Positions 44,958 through 54,593 of a DNA stretch of 64,000 nucleotides are shown here, piece after piece. Numbering within the stretch: the stretch's first letter is position 1; the number at the start of each line of letters is the position of its first letter. The position numbers were made by a program, and so were the translations under genes. The stretch comes from Mycolicibacterium sarraceniae (GTDB taxonomy: Bacteria; Actinomycetota; Actinomycetes; Mycobacteriales; Mycobacteriaceae): NCBI RefSeq assembly GCF_010731875.1, contig NZ_AP022595.1:1550001-1614000 (forward strand), read 5' to 3'. The notes below the pieces were generated by a model that did no database searches, was not told the DNA's origin, and saw nothing but the letters and a program-made list of their open reading frames with translations.

Positions 44958-45021
44958 ACAGCGCCAGGGTCGTGGTGGCCTTCCCCCGGGACCGTGGAGG
45001 CATCAGCTATAAGGAGTAGCG

Positions 45022-45312
45022 ATGTCAGAGAAACGGAAGAAGTACGACCGGGAGTTCCGTGAGGGGGCTGTTCGGATCGTGCGTGAGACGGGTAAGTCGA
45101 TCGCGCAGGTGGCTCGGGATCTGGGGGTTCACGAGGGCACTCTGGGTAATTGGGTCACTCAGGACCGTGAGGCACGGGAGGGTCGTGGGGAGTTGACCCG
45201 CGATGACCTGGCCGAGCTCAAGCGTCTGCGCAGCGAGAACGCCGAGTTGCGGATGGAGCGTGATGTCCTCAAGCGATCGGTGGTCCTGTGGGTGAAGGAG
45301 GCGACGAAGTGA
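45022..45312 (+). CDS. IS3-family OrfA
   Basis: 96 residues: an N-terminal helix-turn-helix (EFREGAVRIVRETGKSIAQ, DLGVHEGTLGNWV) and a C-terminal leucine-zipper-like coil (ELKRLRSENAELRMERDVLKR). It binds the IS ends. A GGAG ribosome-binding site precedes ATG 45022. Its stop overlaps the orfB GTG (GTGA). Confidence 0.93.
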   Translation: MSEKRKKYDREFREGAVRIVRETGKSIAQVARDLGVHEGTLGNWVTQDREAREGRGELTRDDLAELKRLRSENAELRMERDVLKRSVVLWVKEATK

Positions 45313-46237
45313 GCGTGGCACGTTTCATTGCCGACCAGAGGACCAAATACCGAGTGCCACATGCATTTACGTGTGTGTTGTTGGGTGTGAGCGTGTCGTG
45401 GTTCTACAAGTGGATCGCTCGCGCGGGCAATGCCGATGGGTTGCACACTGACACCGATCGGTGTCGCGCGCGGCTCGATGCCGCGGTCGCGTCGGCGTTC
45501 ACGGCGGCCAGAGGGTTGCATGGGTCGCCGCGGCTGATCGCTGACCTGCGCGATCTGGGCTGGGAAGTGTCGGAGAAGACGGTGGCCGATTCGATGCGCC
45601 GTCAGGGTTTGGTGGCGCGCCGTATCAAGCGCCGCAATGGGTTGACTAACCAGGACAAGACGGCACCGAAGTTCCCTGACCTGGTTAAACGGGACTTCAC
45701 TGCGGCTGCGCCGAACCTGAAGTGGGTCGGTGACATGACTGAGATTCCCACCGAGTGCGGGCAGAAGTTGTATTTGGCGACGGTGATCGATCTCTATAGC
45801 CGCCGGTTGCTGGGCGCGGCGATGGGCCTGCATCCGGATGCCGAGTTGGCCTGTGCGGCGATCACGATGGCCGTGGCCGCCCGCGGCGGCCGCCAAGCGA
45901 TCTGGCGGGACGAGGAGTCCGAGCGGGTCATTTTCCACACTGACCGCGGCAGCACCTACACGGCGAAGGCGTTCACCACGCTGTGCCGCACCGTGGGGAT
46001 TCGCCAGTCGATGGGTCGGGTCGGATCGATAATGCCGCCGCGGAGGCGTTTTTCTCCTCGCTGGAATGGGAAGTGTTGTCCCGCAATCATTTCCGTGATA
46101 CCGTTCATGCGCAGGCGGTGGTTATCGACTGGTGCTATACCTTCTACAATCACCAACGCCGGCACAGTGCCGCCGACGGGCTATCGCCCGTCAACTATGA
46201 GATCAGGGAATCCAAGACCAAGCCGGAAGCGGCATAG
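45309..46237 (+). pseudogene. IS3-family transposase OrfB, frameshifted before the catalytic Glu
   Basis: The frame from GTG 45309 carries an HTH_21 region (RGLHGSPRLIADLRD) and the first two acids of the DDE core (KWVGDMTEIP; FHTDRGSTY). Near 46022-46030 the expected GSCFDNAAAE is replaced by a shift, and the rest (NAAAEAFFSSLEWEVLSRN, with the catalytic Glu) continues in another frame to 46237. A deletion of about 7 bases between short TCG repeats would explain it. Confidence 0.88.
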
Positions 46238-47226
46238 GAAACCCTCCACGATTTCGGGGGAACCACAAGAAGTGGTGGCAGTCGCTCAGTGACGAGCAGC
46301 GCCAACAGCTTCTGAAGGATTGGCCTGAGAAGCTGGGTCATCTCGACGGCATCCCGGTCCCCGACCGCAGTGTGGCCAACACGGCCGTCATGCAACAGGA
46401 CATCGACCGCCCCGCCGAAGTCGCCGCGGCCCGTGGGGTGACGACAGAGGAGGTCCTGGCCCACCCCGAGCGCTATGGAATGGCCGGGGCGATGATGAAC
46501 CGCTACAACAATGCCATCAAGGCCAAAGAGGGCTTGGATCGAACCGCTGGTGCAACCGGTGCACCGACATTCCTGCAGGTGTACGAGCCCGAGGCATTCA
46601 ATGGCGATGGGCGCGCGGCCATCGCGATCGGCAATCCCGACCGCGCCGACAATATTGCTGTGGTCGTGCCGGGGACTGGGAACAGTGTGGGGTCCGGCTG
46701 GTTGGGTGGTGATGACGCCGTCAATCTGTACCGCGAGGCAAAGTGGGCCGATCCCGGCCGCGCCACCTCGGTCGTGGCGTGGATGGGTTATGACGCTCCC
46801 GACAGTCCCGTCGATCCACGGATCGGTACGACGGCCCTGGCGCATCAGGGTGGGCAGTTGCTGGCAGCAGATGTCAACGCGCTCAATGTCACTCACGAAG
46901 GTGCCGGGCATGTGACGGTGCTCGGGCATTCGTATGGATCGACGACCGTCGCCGACGCCGCGGCCGGCTATGGCATGCACACCGACGACGTGGTGCTGGT
47001 CGGAAGCCCCGGCACCGACATGGCCCGCAGTGCTGCCGACTTCCACCTCAACGCCGGCGGCCATATCTACGTGGGTGCGGCACCAAGCGACCCGGTCACG
47101 CAGTTGGGAGCGCTGCCGCAGACACCGATGCCGGGCACCGGTTGGAGCGTCGCGCTCGGCGAGGATCCCGCGCTCGACGGCTACGGATCGACGCGGTTCA
47201 AGGCGGAAGTGCCGGGCCTGACTAAT

Positions 47227-48884
47227 CCTGAATCCACCGACGGGCGGTGGCGTTAGCCGAGTGTCGGAATGAAGAAAGTGCCCTCTGAACTGGGATGATT
47301 GGTGTTCTCAAGCAGCAATCGGGTCCAGTTCGGAAAGGCACTTCCAGTGCAAGTTTCGCATAGGTTCGCCGCGGAGTCAGCGGTGTTCGACGATGACAAT
47401 CTCGTGTCGTGCGCCGGACTTGTGCCGGTCATGACGTTGGCCGAGCAGACCGGGCTGGGCAGGTTGTTTGATGAGAAGGTCCGCATCATGGCGCCCCGGA
47501 TCACGTCCGGGTCGGCGAACCCCGCCCCGAAACTGGCCACCGTGGTGGCGGGCATGTGCGCGGGCGCGGACTGCATCGACGACCTCGACGTGGTCCGGTC
47601 GGGCGGTATGAAGACCCTCTTCGGCGGGGTGTACGCACCGTCGACGGTCGGAACGTTGTTGCGGGAGTTCACCTTCGGGCACGCCCGCCAGTTGGAATCG
47701 GTGCTACGCGAGCACCTGGTGGCATTGTGTCAGCGGGTCGAGTTGCTACCCGGGCGCCGATCAGCAGGTGTTCATCGACATCGACTCGCTGCTACGCCCG
47801 GTCTACGGGCACGCCAAACAAGGCGCCTCCTACGGGCACACCAAGATCGCCGGCAAGCAGATCCTGCGCAAGGGACTGTCCCCGCTGGCCACCACGATCA
47901 GCACCGCGGGCGCCGCGCCGGTGATCGCCGGGATGCGGCTCCGCGCCGGGCGGGCCAACTCCAGTAAGGGGGCCGGGCGGATGGTCGCCCAGGCGATCGG
48001 CACCGCCCGCGCCGCGGGAGCCAGCGGGCAGATTCTGGTGCGCGGGGATTCGGCCTACGGCTCGCGCGCGGTGATTACCGCCTGCGTGCGCCATGGTGCG
48101 CGGTTCTCGATGGTGATGACCCGCAATCCCGCCATCGAACGCGCGCTCGCCGGGATCGACGAGACGGCGTGGACGCCAGTGCGTTATCCCGGCGCCGTCC
48201 AAGACCCCGACACCGGTACCTGGATCTCTGATGCCGAGGTCGCCGAAATCGACTACACCGCCTTCGCCTCCACCCCCGATCGCATCACGGCCCGACTGGT
48301 GGTCCGCCGCGTCAAGGACGCCCGCTACCGTGACACGCTGTTCCCGGTGTGGCGGTATCACCCGTTTCTCACCAACACCGACCTGCCCGTCGATCAGGCC
48401 GACATCACCCACCGCCAGCACGCGATCATCGAGACCGTATTCGCCGATCTCATCGACGGACCGCTGGCGCATCTGCCCTCGGGCCGGTTCGGCGCGAACT
48501 CGGCCTGGATCTTGTGCTCGGCGATCGCCCACAACCTGCTGCGCGCGGCCGGTGTCCTAGCCGGAGAGCGGCACACCCGAGCACGCGGATCGACACTGCG
48601 ACGCACCATCGTCAATGTTCCCGCCCGACTGGCCCGTCCCCAGCGCCGCCCGATCCTGCACCTACCCTCCCACTGGCCGTGGTCCAGGTCCTGGCTTGCA
48701 CTGTGGCACAACACCATCGGACACAGCCCACCACTACCTGCGACAACCTGACCAACCGCCGAAAGGCCCGACCGGAACACACAGGAAAAGCTGGACAGAC
48801 CAGCAACTACCTCACGCCCACACCCGGAAGACCGACGCCAACGAAGATCAACCCTACTCACCACCACCCGTCGGTGGATTCAGG
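47227..48884 (+). mobile_element. IS1380-family insertion sequence, copy 2
   Basis: 1658 bp, nearly identical to copy 1 with the same inverted ends. The target duplication is CTAAT (47222-47226 and 48885-48889). It is inserted in the DUF1023 gene. The differing duplication shows an independent insertion rather than a duplicated segment. Confidence 0.93.
47347..48751 (+). pseudogene. IS1380-family transposase, copy 2, one frameshift
   Basis: Same transposase as copy 1. An extra G in ACCCGGGCGCC near 47752 (copy 1 has ACCCGGCGCC) shifts the frame after about 135 codons; the rest is open from before 47768 to the stop at 48751 (HAIIETVFADLIDG, GANSAWILCSAIAHNLL). The lesions of the two copies do not overlap, so a complete consensus of about 467 residues can be built from them. 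Confidence 0.9.
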
Positions 48885-49115
48885 CTAATCCGTTCGGCGA
48901 TCACAGCCAGTACTACACACCGAAGAGCGAATCACTGTTCGGCATGGCCGATATCGTTTCGGGCCACGGTGACGCCCTTGAACATGACGGCATGACCGCC
49001 CCACACCGTATCCCTGTGTTGTCGAGCGTGCCAGTACTCAGTGACCCGGAAACCTATCGCCCGGGCACCTCCGGGCACACCCATCAGTAGCACTGACGAT
49101 CAGAGATGATGTGAC

Positions 49116-49652
49116 ATGCCAAACATGAAGAGAAGCAACGCATCCGCAGCGGCGACGGTCACCGTGGGTGCGATGGTGGTGGCGACTGTTCTTTCAGGAT
49201 GCGGTGTGGTGAGGGGAATCATGAATGATGGCGTAACGGATCCGATCACTCCGGAGCAGTCCAAGACCCAAGTCATCGATGCCGCTAAGGACATTGTCGG
49301 CATTCTCAACCTGCCCGTGCAGAGCGCGACATTTTGGCGGTCCTCGTGCAATGACCAGGGTGAGGCGCCTTTTCGGGGGCGGATGTTGATTAGTTATCCG
49401 TTGGCCCCGAGCTTTGAAGCGTCAGACGCGGAAGTGGCTCGTTGGGTCGAGCAGCTCAAAACCCAAGGCTGGACCACTGATCCCACCGCCCACACGCACG
49501 GCGCCCTACTCACGAAGAACGGCGTATCAGCGACCTTCGGGCCGCAAAGCGTCAGCGACACCCAACGCGACCTTGAACTCCTCGGTGAATGCCGTGACCT
49601 GACCACCACAAAGCAGACCGCAGGCGGTAACGAGGACATCAGCCTCCGCTAG
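49116..49652 (+). CDS. Lipoprotein partner of the DUF1023 hydrolase
   Basis: 178 residues. The signal peptide ends in a lipobox (VVATVLSGCG), so the mature protein should be lipid-anchored at Cys 29. The rest is soluble (QSKTQVIDAAKDIVGIL, ATFWRSSCNDQG, YPLAPSFEASDAEVARWVEQLK). Small lipoproteins of this kind follow DUF1023 genes in many mycobacteria. ATG 49116 is used; ATG 49125 is also possible. It is intact although its upstream partner is broken. Confidence 0.85.
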   Translation: MPNMKRSNASAAATVTVGAMVVATVLSGCGVVRGIMNDGVTDPITPEQSKTQVIDAAKDIVGILNLPVQSATFWRSSCNDQGEAPFRGRMLISYPLAPSFEASDAEVARWVEQLKTQGWTTDPTAHTHGALLTKNGVSATFGPQSVSDTQRDLELLGECRDLTTTKQTAGGNEDISLR

Positions 49653-50027
49653 GTGCCCCGTCTGCATGGTTCTTCATCACGCGTAGGTACCTATGCCGCT
49701 CTGGCCGGATGGCGTCATGCACGTGCAATGCGGTCACCACGTAGGTCCTGCAGAAGCTGGGCAGCCCACGAGCCGGCAGTCGATGCGGGCGGGGACTTTT
49801 GGGGGTGCTCGGTGTTCGAGTCGGACAGCAGATAGCCGGTTGACGCCGGCGGTGATCCGGCCGATCCGGTACGCGTGATCGCAGTGATGGATTGGATCGG
49901 TGAGGACCGCCGGAAGTGCTCGTGATCGTGTGGTCGGGCGGGATCGTCGTAGATCACCAGTGAGCACGAACGGACCCGAGACCATATTTCGACCCGACTG
50001 ATGGGCATTCGGCGGCCGTCGAAGGGG
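49653..50027. other. Stretch without an intact gene
   Basis: No ribosome-binding site or recognisable domain is seen. It lies between the lipoprotein gene and the first ISL3 remnant and may contain further unrecognised decay products. Confidence 0.5.
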
Positions 50028-50240
50028 AACGTCCCGGATACGCTGGCCCGCCGGGGCGGATCAGTCTTGGCCCACTTCGACCGTCCCGGCACCTCCAACG
50101 GTCCCGCCGAAGCGATCAACGGCCGCCTCGAACACCTCCGCGGATCCGCGTTGGGCTTCCGCAACCTCACCAACTACATCGCCCGGTCCCCACTCGAGAC
50201 CGGAGGCTTTCGAACCCAGCTCCTTGAACCTCGGCAGTGA
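50028..50240 (+). pseudogene. ISL3-family transposase, C-terminal remnant
   Basis: The frame reads AHFDRPGTSNGPAEAINGRLEH and LGFRNLTNYIARSPLETGGFR, the characteristic C-terminal end of ISL3 transposases including the acidic residue in AEAINGRLE. No upstream portion joins it in frame. It is a fragment of about 65 residues. Confidence 0.85.
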
Positions 50241-50247
50241 AGAGTCC

Positions 50248-50913
50248 TCAACGCGTATTCAACGCGGCCAGAACGTCATTGGTCTCGGCCACCGAGAAAC
50301 GATCGGGGTGCCAGCCCCGGGGCAGCCAATCCCTCATCTCCGCAGCGCTGAGCCCCATCGGCGTTGCCCGCGGGTCGTACCCGCCACGAACCCACGCAGC
50401 CAACTCCTCGTAGCCGCCCAGGCCGCCACAGTCCTCCGGCGGGCAGGCCATCTTGCCGGTGAGGCAGACCGGCGCCGTGGGCGGATCATCGAAAACGTCC
50501 TCGACCACCAGCACGTGCTCCCATCCGTCGCCGAAGTCATAGTCATAGAACAACCGGTCGCCCTTGTCGGACACCACCTGATCGAGCCGCACGCTGTGCT
50601 CGACGACACCGTCGTCGCCTTCGCTGAGATCGAACCCGGTGACGAAGTAGGCACGAGTACGCCGGTCCGGCCCGACACCGAATTTATGCAGATGAGCGTC
50701 CTGCCAGCCCCTCGCGACCTGTAGCACGACATGCAACTCATCGAGCATGAGGTCGCCCGGCAGGTCCAACCGACGCCAGATCGGCGGCTTGGCGTACATC
50801 AGATCCACCCGCACCCGGAAACCCCGCGCACGCTCCGGCACAGCCCGCACCTCGGGCGTTGGCTCATCGAATACCCCCGCGAACACCTCCAGCCAACCAG
50901 ATCCCTCCATCAC
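50248..50913 (-). CDS. Plasmid pRiA4b ORF-3-like protein (IS1096 TnpR type)
   Basis: 221 residues from the start at 50913. The family signature is clear: GFRVRVDLMYAKPPIWRRLDLPG, LDELHVVLQVARGWQDAHLH, and YDYDFGDGWEHVLVVED. In IS1096 of M. smegmatis a protein of this family (TnpR) accompanies an ISL3-type transposase. Here ISL3 remnants lie on both sides, so this gene is probably the surviving part of a degraded IS1096-like element. Its activity is unknown. Confidence 0.85.
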   Translation of the reverse strand: MMEGSGWLEVFAGVFDEPTPEVRAVPERARGFRVRVDLMYAKPPIWRRLDLPGDLMLDELHVVLQVARGWQDAHLHKFGVGPDRRTRAYFVTGFDLSEGDDGVVEHSVRLDQVVSDKGDRLFYDYDFGDGWEHVLVVEDVFDDPPTAPVCLTGKMACPPEDCGGLGGYEELAAWVRGGYDPRATPMGLSAAEMRDWLPRGWHPDRFSVAETNDVLAALNTR

Positions 50914-50944
50914 CGGCCAACAAACAGCTGACCGCCCTACACCC

Positions 50945-51190
50945 TCAACTGCGAAGAGCCGTTTTGCCGTGGCGCCGGTCGGGGTGGGCGTAGGCGGCGA
51001 TCATGCGTTGGTAGAAGCCCCAGCACAGTTCGACGGCGAGGTGGTTTCTCGTCAGCGAAGACGGCTTCCAGTTCGGCTTTTCGGCGAGCGCTGAGCAGCG
51101 GTAGCCGAGTTCGCAGGATGCGACGGACTCCGTAGAGCGGGTCCCCGGTGCGGCCGCGGTGACCACACAGCATCAAACTGCCCGCATGAC
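50945..51190 (-). pseudogene. ISL3-family transposase, internal remnant with a frameshift
   Basis: Read on the minus strand: GHRGRTGDPLYGVRRILRT, then after a frame change NHLAVELCWGFYQRMIAAY and AHPDRRHGK. These are consecutive internal blocks of an ISL3 transposase. Orientation is opposite to the C-terminal remnant at 50028-50240. Confidence 0.8.
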
Positions 51191-51273
51191 GAGCGGACTC
51201 GTAGCGGGCAAACCGAGGCCGTATCCGCTCCTACCAGCGCAAACACGCCGCAACCCGATCTACAGCTGTAGTA

Positions 51274-51867
51274 CTAGCCGAGGCCGCGCAGCAGGACCGC
51301 CAACCCGTACTCGAAAGCGTCGTCGGCCCGCCCGGGCTGGGGTCCGCCCGTCGCCAAGGCTGCGGCTAGTTCCGGGCCGACCTCCGCGCCAGATTCCCAC
51401 GGCTCCTCCGGTGCGGCTAAGTCCAGCGCCGAACCGAGAACGAAGCAGTCCATCAGGGTGATCGCCCGCAAGGTGTCGGTGGCGTCGAACCCGGCCCGGT
51501 GCAGTGTCACCGCCAGCACGTTGTACATCCCGATGGCATGGCTGCTGTTGACGGGATAGGCGGTGAGCAGCGGGATCAGCCGCGGATAGCGGGCGTAGCT
51601 GCGCCGGTAGGAGCGCAGGATGTCGGCCACCACATCGGCCCACGGGCGGGCGGGCTCGTCGGGTAGGTGCACCTCTGACATGGCGCGTTCGCGCAGGAGC
51701 TCGACGATCTGGTCGCGCCCGCTGACGTGGTTGTACAGCGATGAGGGGCTGACCTGGAGTTTCTTCGCGAGGTCCGGAATCGTGAAGCCGCCGGTGGCGC
51801 TCACCAGTTCCATCGCGACAGCCGCGATACGGTCGGTGGACAGTAGCGGCGTCGGCGGCCGGCCCAT
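51274..51867 (-). CDS. TetR-family regulator of the nitrilase operon
   Basis: 197 residues from ATG 51867, which follows AGAGGGGG. The N-terminal helix-turn-helix is FTIPDLAKKLQVSPSSLYNHV, and the rest is a helical TetR C-terminal domain. Divergent from the nitrilase gene with 78 bases between start codons and a perfect 10-bp palindrome in that gap. It is therefore probably the repressor of the nitrilase-amidohydrolase-permease operon and of itself. Confidence 0.92.
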   Translation of the reverse strand: MGRPPTPLLSTDRIAAVAMELVSATGGFTIPDLAKKLQVSPSSLYNHVSGRDQIVELLRERAMSEVHLPDEPARPWADVVADILRSYRRSYARYPRLIPLLTAYPVNSSHAIGMYNVLAVTLHRAGFDATDTLRAITLMDCFVLGSALDLAAPEEPWESGAEVGPELAAALATGGPQPGRADDAFEYGLAVLLRGLG

Positions 51868-51913
51868 CAGAGCCCCCTCTTTCCTCTTGCGAAGAAGTAT
51901 GAGCCAGTTCACA

Positions 51914-51938
51914 CTAAAACGAAATAGATTCGTTTTAG
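51914..51938. promoter_or_regulatory. Palindromic operator between TetR and nitrilase genes
   Basis: CTAAAACGAA (51914-51923) and TTCGTTTTAG (51929-51938) form a perfect 10-bp inverted repeat with a 5-base centre, 7 bases before the nitrilase ATG and overlapping its TAGGAG ribosome-binding site. Size and position fit a TetR operator. Confidence 0.8.
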
Positions 51939-51945
51939 GAGTCGG

Positions 51946-52929
51946 ATGAAGATCCTGACCGCGCCCGCGCCGGAGCCGCTGTCTCGCTCGGGCCCGTCGC
52001 ACCGCCCGCCGCTACGGGTGGCACTGGTTCAGCATCGATGGCGCCCCGACCGCGACGAGCTCGTCGGCACTCTGCGCGCAGGTATCGACGCCGCTGCCGG
52101 CGAGGGTGCCTCGGTGGTATTCCTGCCCGAGATCACCCTGCTGCGTTATCCCGCCGACGCCCCGGCCGGGGCCGACCCCTCCGCGCTGGCCGAAGACCTG
52201 ACGAACGGACCTACCTTCGAACTCGCGGCTGGCGCGGCGCGGGCCAGCGGGATCTTCGTGCACGCCTCGCTCTACGAGAAGACGCCCGAGGCCCAGGACG
52301 GGCTCGGCTACAACACCGCCATCCTGGTCTCCCCCGCCGGCGAGCTCGTCGGCCGCACCCGCAAGCTGCACATCCCGATCTCGGCGGGCTACTACGAAGA
52401 CACCTACTTCCGGCCCGGGCCCGACGCCGAGCCCTACCCGGTCTACGCCCCGGACGGCCTCGACGCCCGCATCGGCATGCCGACCTGCTGGGACCAATGG
52501 TTTCCCGAGGTCGCCCGCAACTACTCACTGGCCGGCGCCGAGGTCGTCGTCTATCCCACTGCCATCGGGTCCGAACCTGTCTTCCCCGACTTCGACACTC
52601 GCCCGCTCTGGCAACAGGTCATCGTCGCCAACGGGATCAACAGCGGCTTGTTCATGGTGGTGCCCAACCGAGTTGGCGACGAAGGCAAGGTGACGTTCTA
52701 CGGCTCCTCGTTCATCTCCGACCCGTACGGCCGCGTGCTGGTGCAGGCCCCGCGCGACGACGAGGCCGTGCTGGTCACCGATCTCGACCTCGACCAGCGC
52801 CGCGACTGGCTGGAGCTGTTCCCCTTCCTGCTGACCCGCCGCCCCGACACCTATGCCGCGCTGACTCGTCCGGTGGTTGCCGACGAGCCCTATGGCGCAG
52901 GGCATCTCGCCACGGCGGTGGTCAAATGA
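51946..52929 (+). CDS. Nitrilase-superfamily carbon-nitrogen hydrolase
   Basis: 327 residues from ATG 51946. The Glu-Lys-Cys triad of the superfamily is visible: E in VVFLPEITLL, K in RTRKLHIPISAGYYE and C in GMPTCWDQWFPE. The Cys context resembles N-carbamoylputrescine-amidase-like enzymes, which hydrolyse linear amides or ureido groups to release ammonia. The stop overlaps the next ATG (ATGA). Its operon adds an amidohydrolase and an amino-acid/amine permease, so a nitrogenous compound is probably imported and broken down. Confidence 0.92.
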   Translation: MKILTAPAPEPLSRSGPSHRPPLRVALVQHRWRPDRDELVGTLRAGIDAAAGEGASVVFLPEITLLRYPADAPAGADPSALAEDLTNGPTFELAAGAARASGIFVHASLYEKTPEAQDGLGYNTAILVSPAGELVGRTRKLHIPISAGYYEDTYFRPGPDAEPYPVYAPDGLDARIGMPTCWDQWFPEVARNYSLAGAEVVVYPTAIGSEPVFPDFDTRPLWQQVIVANGINSGLFMVVPNRVGDEGKVTFYGSSFISDPYGRVLVQAPRDDEAVLVTDLDLDQRRDWLELFPFLLTRRPDTYAALTRPVVADEPYGAGHLATAVVK

Positions 52930-54593
52930 GCTCGACTCTGTTCACCGGCGGGGTGATCTGGACCGGCACGGGCGATTCCGATGCGCTTCTGGTCACCGAC
53001 GGAGTAGTGCGCGCGCTGGGCGCACAGGCCGTGGAGCTCGCCACCGGAATCGATTGTGAGCGAGTCGATCTCGACGGCGGCTTCCTGATGCCGTCCTTCG
53101 GTGACGGCCACGCCCATCCGCTCTACGGTGGACTCGAGGCGGTCGGACCTGCGGTCCGCGGCTGCACGACGATCGACGAAATCGTACAAGCGGTCGAGGT
53201 TTACGCCGAGGCGCATCCCGACGAGGAGTGGATTGTCGGTGCGTCCTACGACGGCAGCCTCGCCGACGGCGGCCTGTTCGACGCCCGCTGGCTGGACGCG
53301 GCGGTACCGGACCGGCCCGTGGTGTTGCGGGCGTGGGACTACCACACGCTGTGGTGCAACACCGCGGCCATCGAACGAGCCGGCATCACCGCCGACACCC
53401 CCGACCCGGTGCTCGGTGAGATCCCGCACCGCCCCGACGGCTCCGTACTGGGGACGTTACGGGAATGGGGCGCAACCGATCTGGTGATGAACGTGATGCC
53501 GCCGCGCGACGAACGCGAGCGCATCGCGGCGCTTGGCACCGCGGCCGACTACTACCTCGCCCGCGGGGTCACTTGGGTACAGGACGCCTGGGTCGAGCCC
53601 CATGACGTGGCCACCTATATCGCGGCCGCCCGTCAAGGCGCCCTGCGGATGCGGTTCAACCTGGCGCTCTATGCCGACCCGCGCCACTTCGACACGCAGA
53701 TCGAACAATTCGCCGCGTCACGGCGCGCCGTCGAGGACGCGGGCTCTCCCCTGCTGACCGCTCGAACGGTGAAGTTCTTCGCCGACGGTGTCGTCGAGAA
53801 CGAGACTGGCGCGCTACTGGCGCCCTACTGTTCCGGGTTGCACAGCCATTCCAGGGGGCAGGAGCGGAGCGACTCGGGGCAAAACCTGGGCATGCAGAAC
53901 TGGGAGGGCGACTCACTGGCGGAGGCGGCCCGCCGCGTTGACGAACTCGGATTGCAGATCCACATCCACGCCATCGGTGATGCCGCCGTCCGCCAAGCCC
54001 TCGATGCCATCGAATACACTCAGGAGCGCAACGGAAGTCGCGATCGGCGCCCGGTGATCGCCCACGTACAGCTTGTCGACGACACCGATGTCGGGCGGTT
54101 CGCTGCGCTCGGCGTCATCCCCAACATGCAACCGCTGTGGGCTCAGATGGACGCGCTGATGACGGTGCTGACGATCCCCCGGCTCGGCGTCGAACGCGCC
54201 GACCGGCAGTACCAGATGCAAACCCTGAACCGCTCCGGCGCCGCGTTGGCGTTCGGCTCGGACTGGCCGGTGTCCTCGGGCGCACCGCTGGACGGTATCG
54301 CCGTGGCCACCTCGCGGCGCACGTCCGATGGCCAGCCCGACGGCGGCTGGACACCCCACGAGATCGTGCCGATCGAGCAGGCGCTATCCGCCTACACCAC
54401 GGCCGTCGCCTATCAGGCTTATGCCGAAAACACTTGGGGGAATGTCACTCCCGGAGCCAGCGCCGATCTAGTGTGGCTCGACCAGGATCCGCGGAACACA
54501 CCGCCGCTGGATCTGCCGGGCGTGGGCGTCCGCGCCACCTACGTGCGCGGTGCGCAGGCCTACCGGGCCGACAACGGAAGGGACCGACCATGA
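52926..54593 (+). CDS. Metal-dependent amidohydrolase, YtcJ type
   Basis: 555 residues from ATG 52926, overlapping the nitrilase stop. It is a TIM-barrel amidohydrolase: metal-binding HxH (GDGHAHPLYGG), a bridging-lysine region (TVKFFADGVVEN), His residues HIHAIGD, and the catalytic Asp (AFGSDWPVSSG). YtcJ-like enzymes hydrolyse amide or cyclic-imide bonds of varied substrates. The long open frame from 52038 only shadows the nitrilase gene. Coupled at its end to the permease (ATGA). Confidence 0.92.
   Translation: MSSTLFTGGVIWTGTGDSDALLVTDGVVRALGAQAVELATGIDCERVDLDGGFLMPSFGDGHAHPLYGGLEAVGPAVRGCTTIDEIVQAVEVYAEAHPDEEWIVGASYDGSLADGGLFDARWLDAAVPDRPVVLRAWDYHTLWCNTAAIERAGITADTPDPVLGEIPHRPDGSVLGTLREWGATDLVMNVMPPRDERERIAALGTAADYYLARGVTWVQDAWVEPHDVATYIAAARQGALRMRFNLALYADPRHFDTQIEQFAASRRAVEDAGSPLLTARTVKFFADGVVENETGALLAPYCSGLHSHSRGQERSDSGQNLGMQNWEGDSLAEAARRVDELGLQIHIHAIGDAAVRQALDAIEYTQERNGSRDRRPVIAHVQLVDDTDVGRFAALGVIPNMQPLWAQMDALMTVLTIPRLGVERADRQYQMQTLNRSGAALAFGSDWPVSSGAPLDGIAVATSRRTSDGQPDGGWTPHEIVPIEQALSAYTTAVAYQAYAENTWGNVTPGASADLVWLDQDPRNTPPLDLPGVGVRATYVRGAQAYRADNGRDRP

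Larger units (their letters stand above)
44975..46266 (+). mobile_element. IS3-family insertion sequence
   Basis: About 1.29 kb with orfA and a broken orfB. The ends are related inverted repeats: left CTTCCCCCGGGACCGTGGAGG (split as TTCCCCC 44981-44987 and CGTGGAGG 44993-45000) against right CCTCCACG (46243-46250) and GGGGGAA (46256-46262). The exact boundary is uncertain by a few bases. It interrupts the 5' part of a DUF1023 gene that resumes at about 46262. Confidence 0.8.
46262..49090 (+). pseudogene. DUF1023 alpha/beta-hydrolase, cut by two insertion sequences
   Basis: The coding sequence resumes after the IS3 element (KKWWQSLSDEQRQQLLKD...GHLDGIPVPDR), includes the hydrolase nucleophile elbow (VTVLGHSYGSTTVADAA) and is cut at 47226 by IS1380 copy 2. 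Beyond it, 48890-49090 completes the protein (PFGDHSQYYTPKSES...) to a TAG. Excising the IS1380 copy and one CTAAT duplication rejoins the frame exactly. The 5' end is lost at the IS3 element; no N-terminal part was found upstream of it. In mycobacteria such genes are usually followed by a small lipoprotein gene, as here. Confidence 0.88.

Noticed and set aside
52038..52925. Upstream extension of the amidohydrolase frame through the nitrilase gene
   Set aside because: Arg-rich shadow of the nitrilase; the ATG at 52926 overlapping the nitrilase stop is the clear start.
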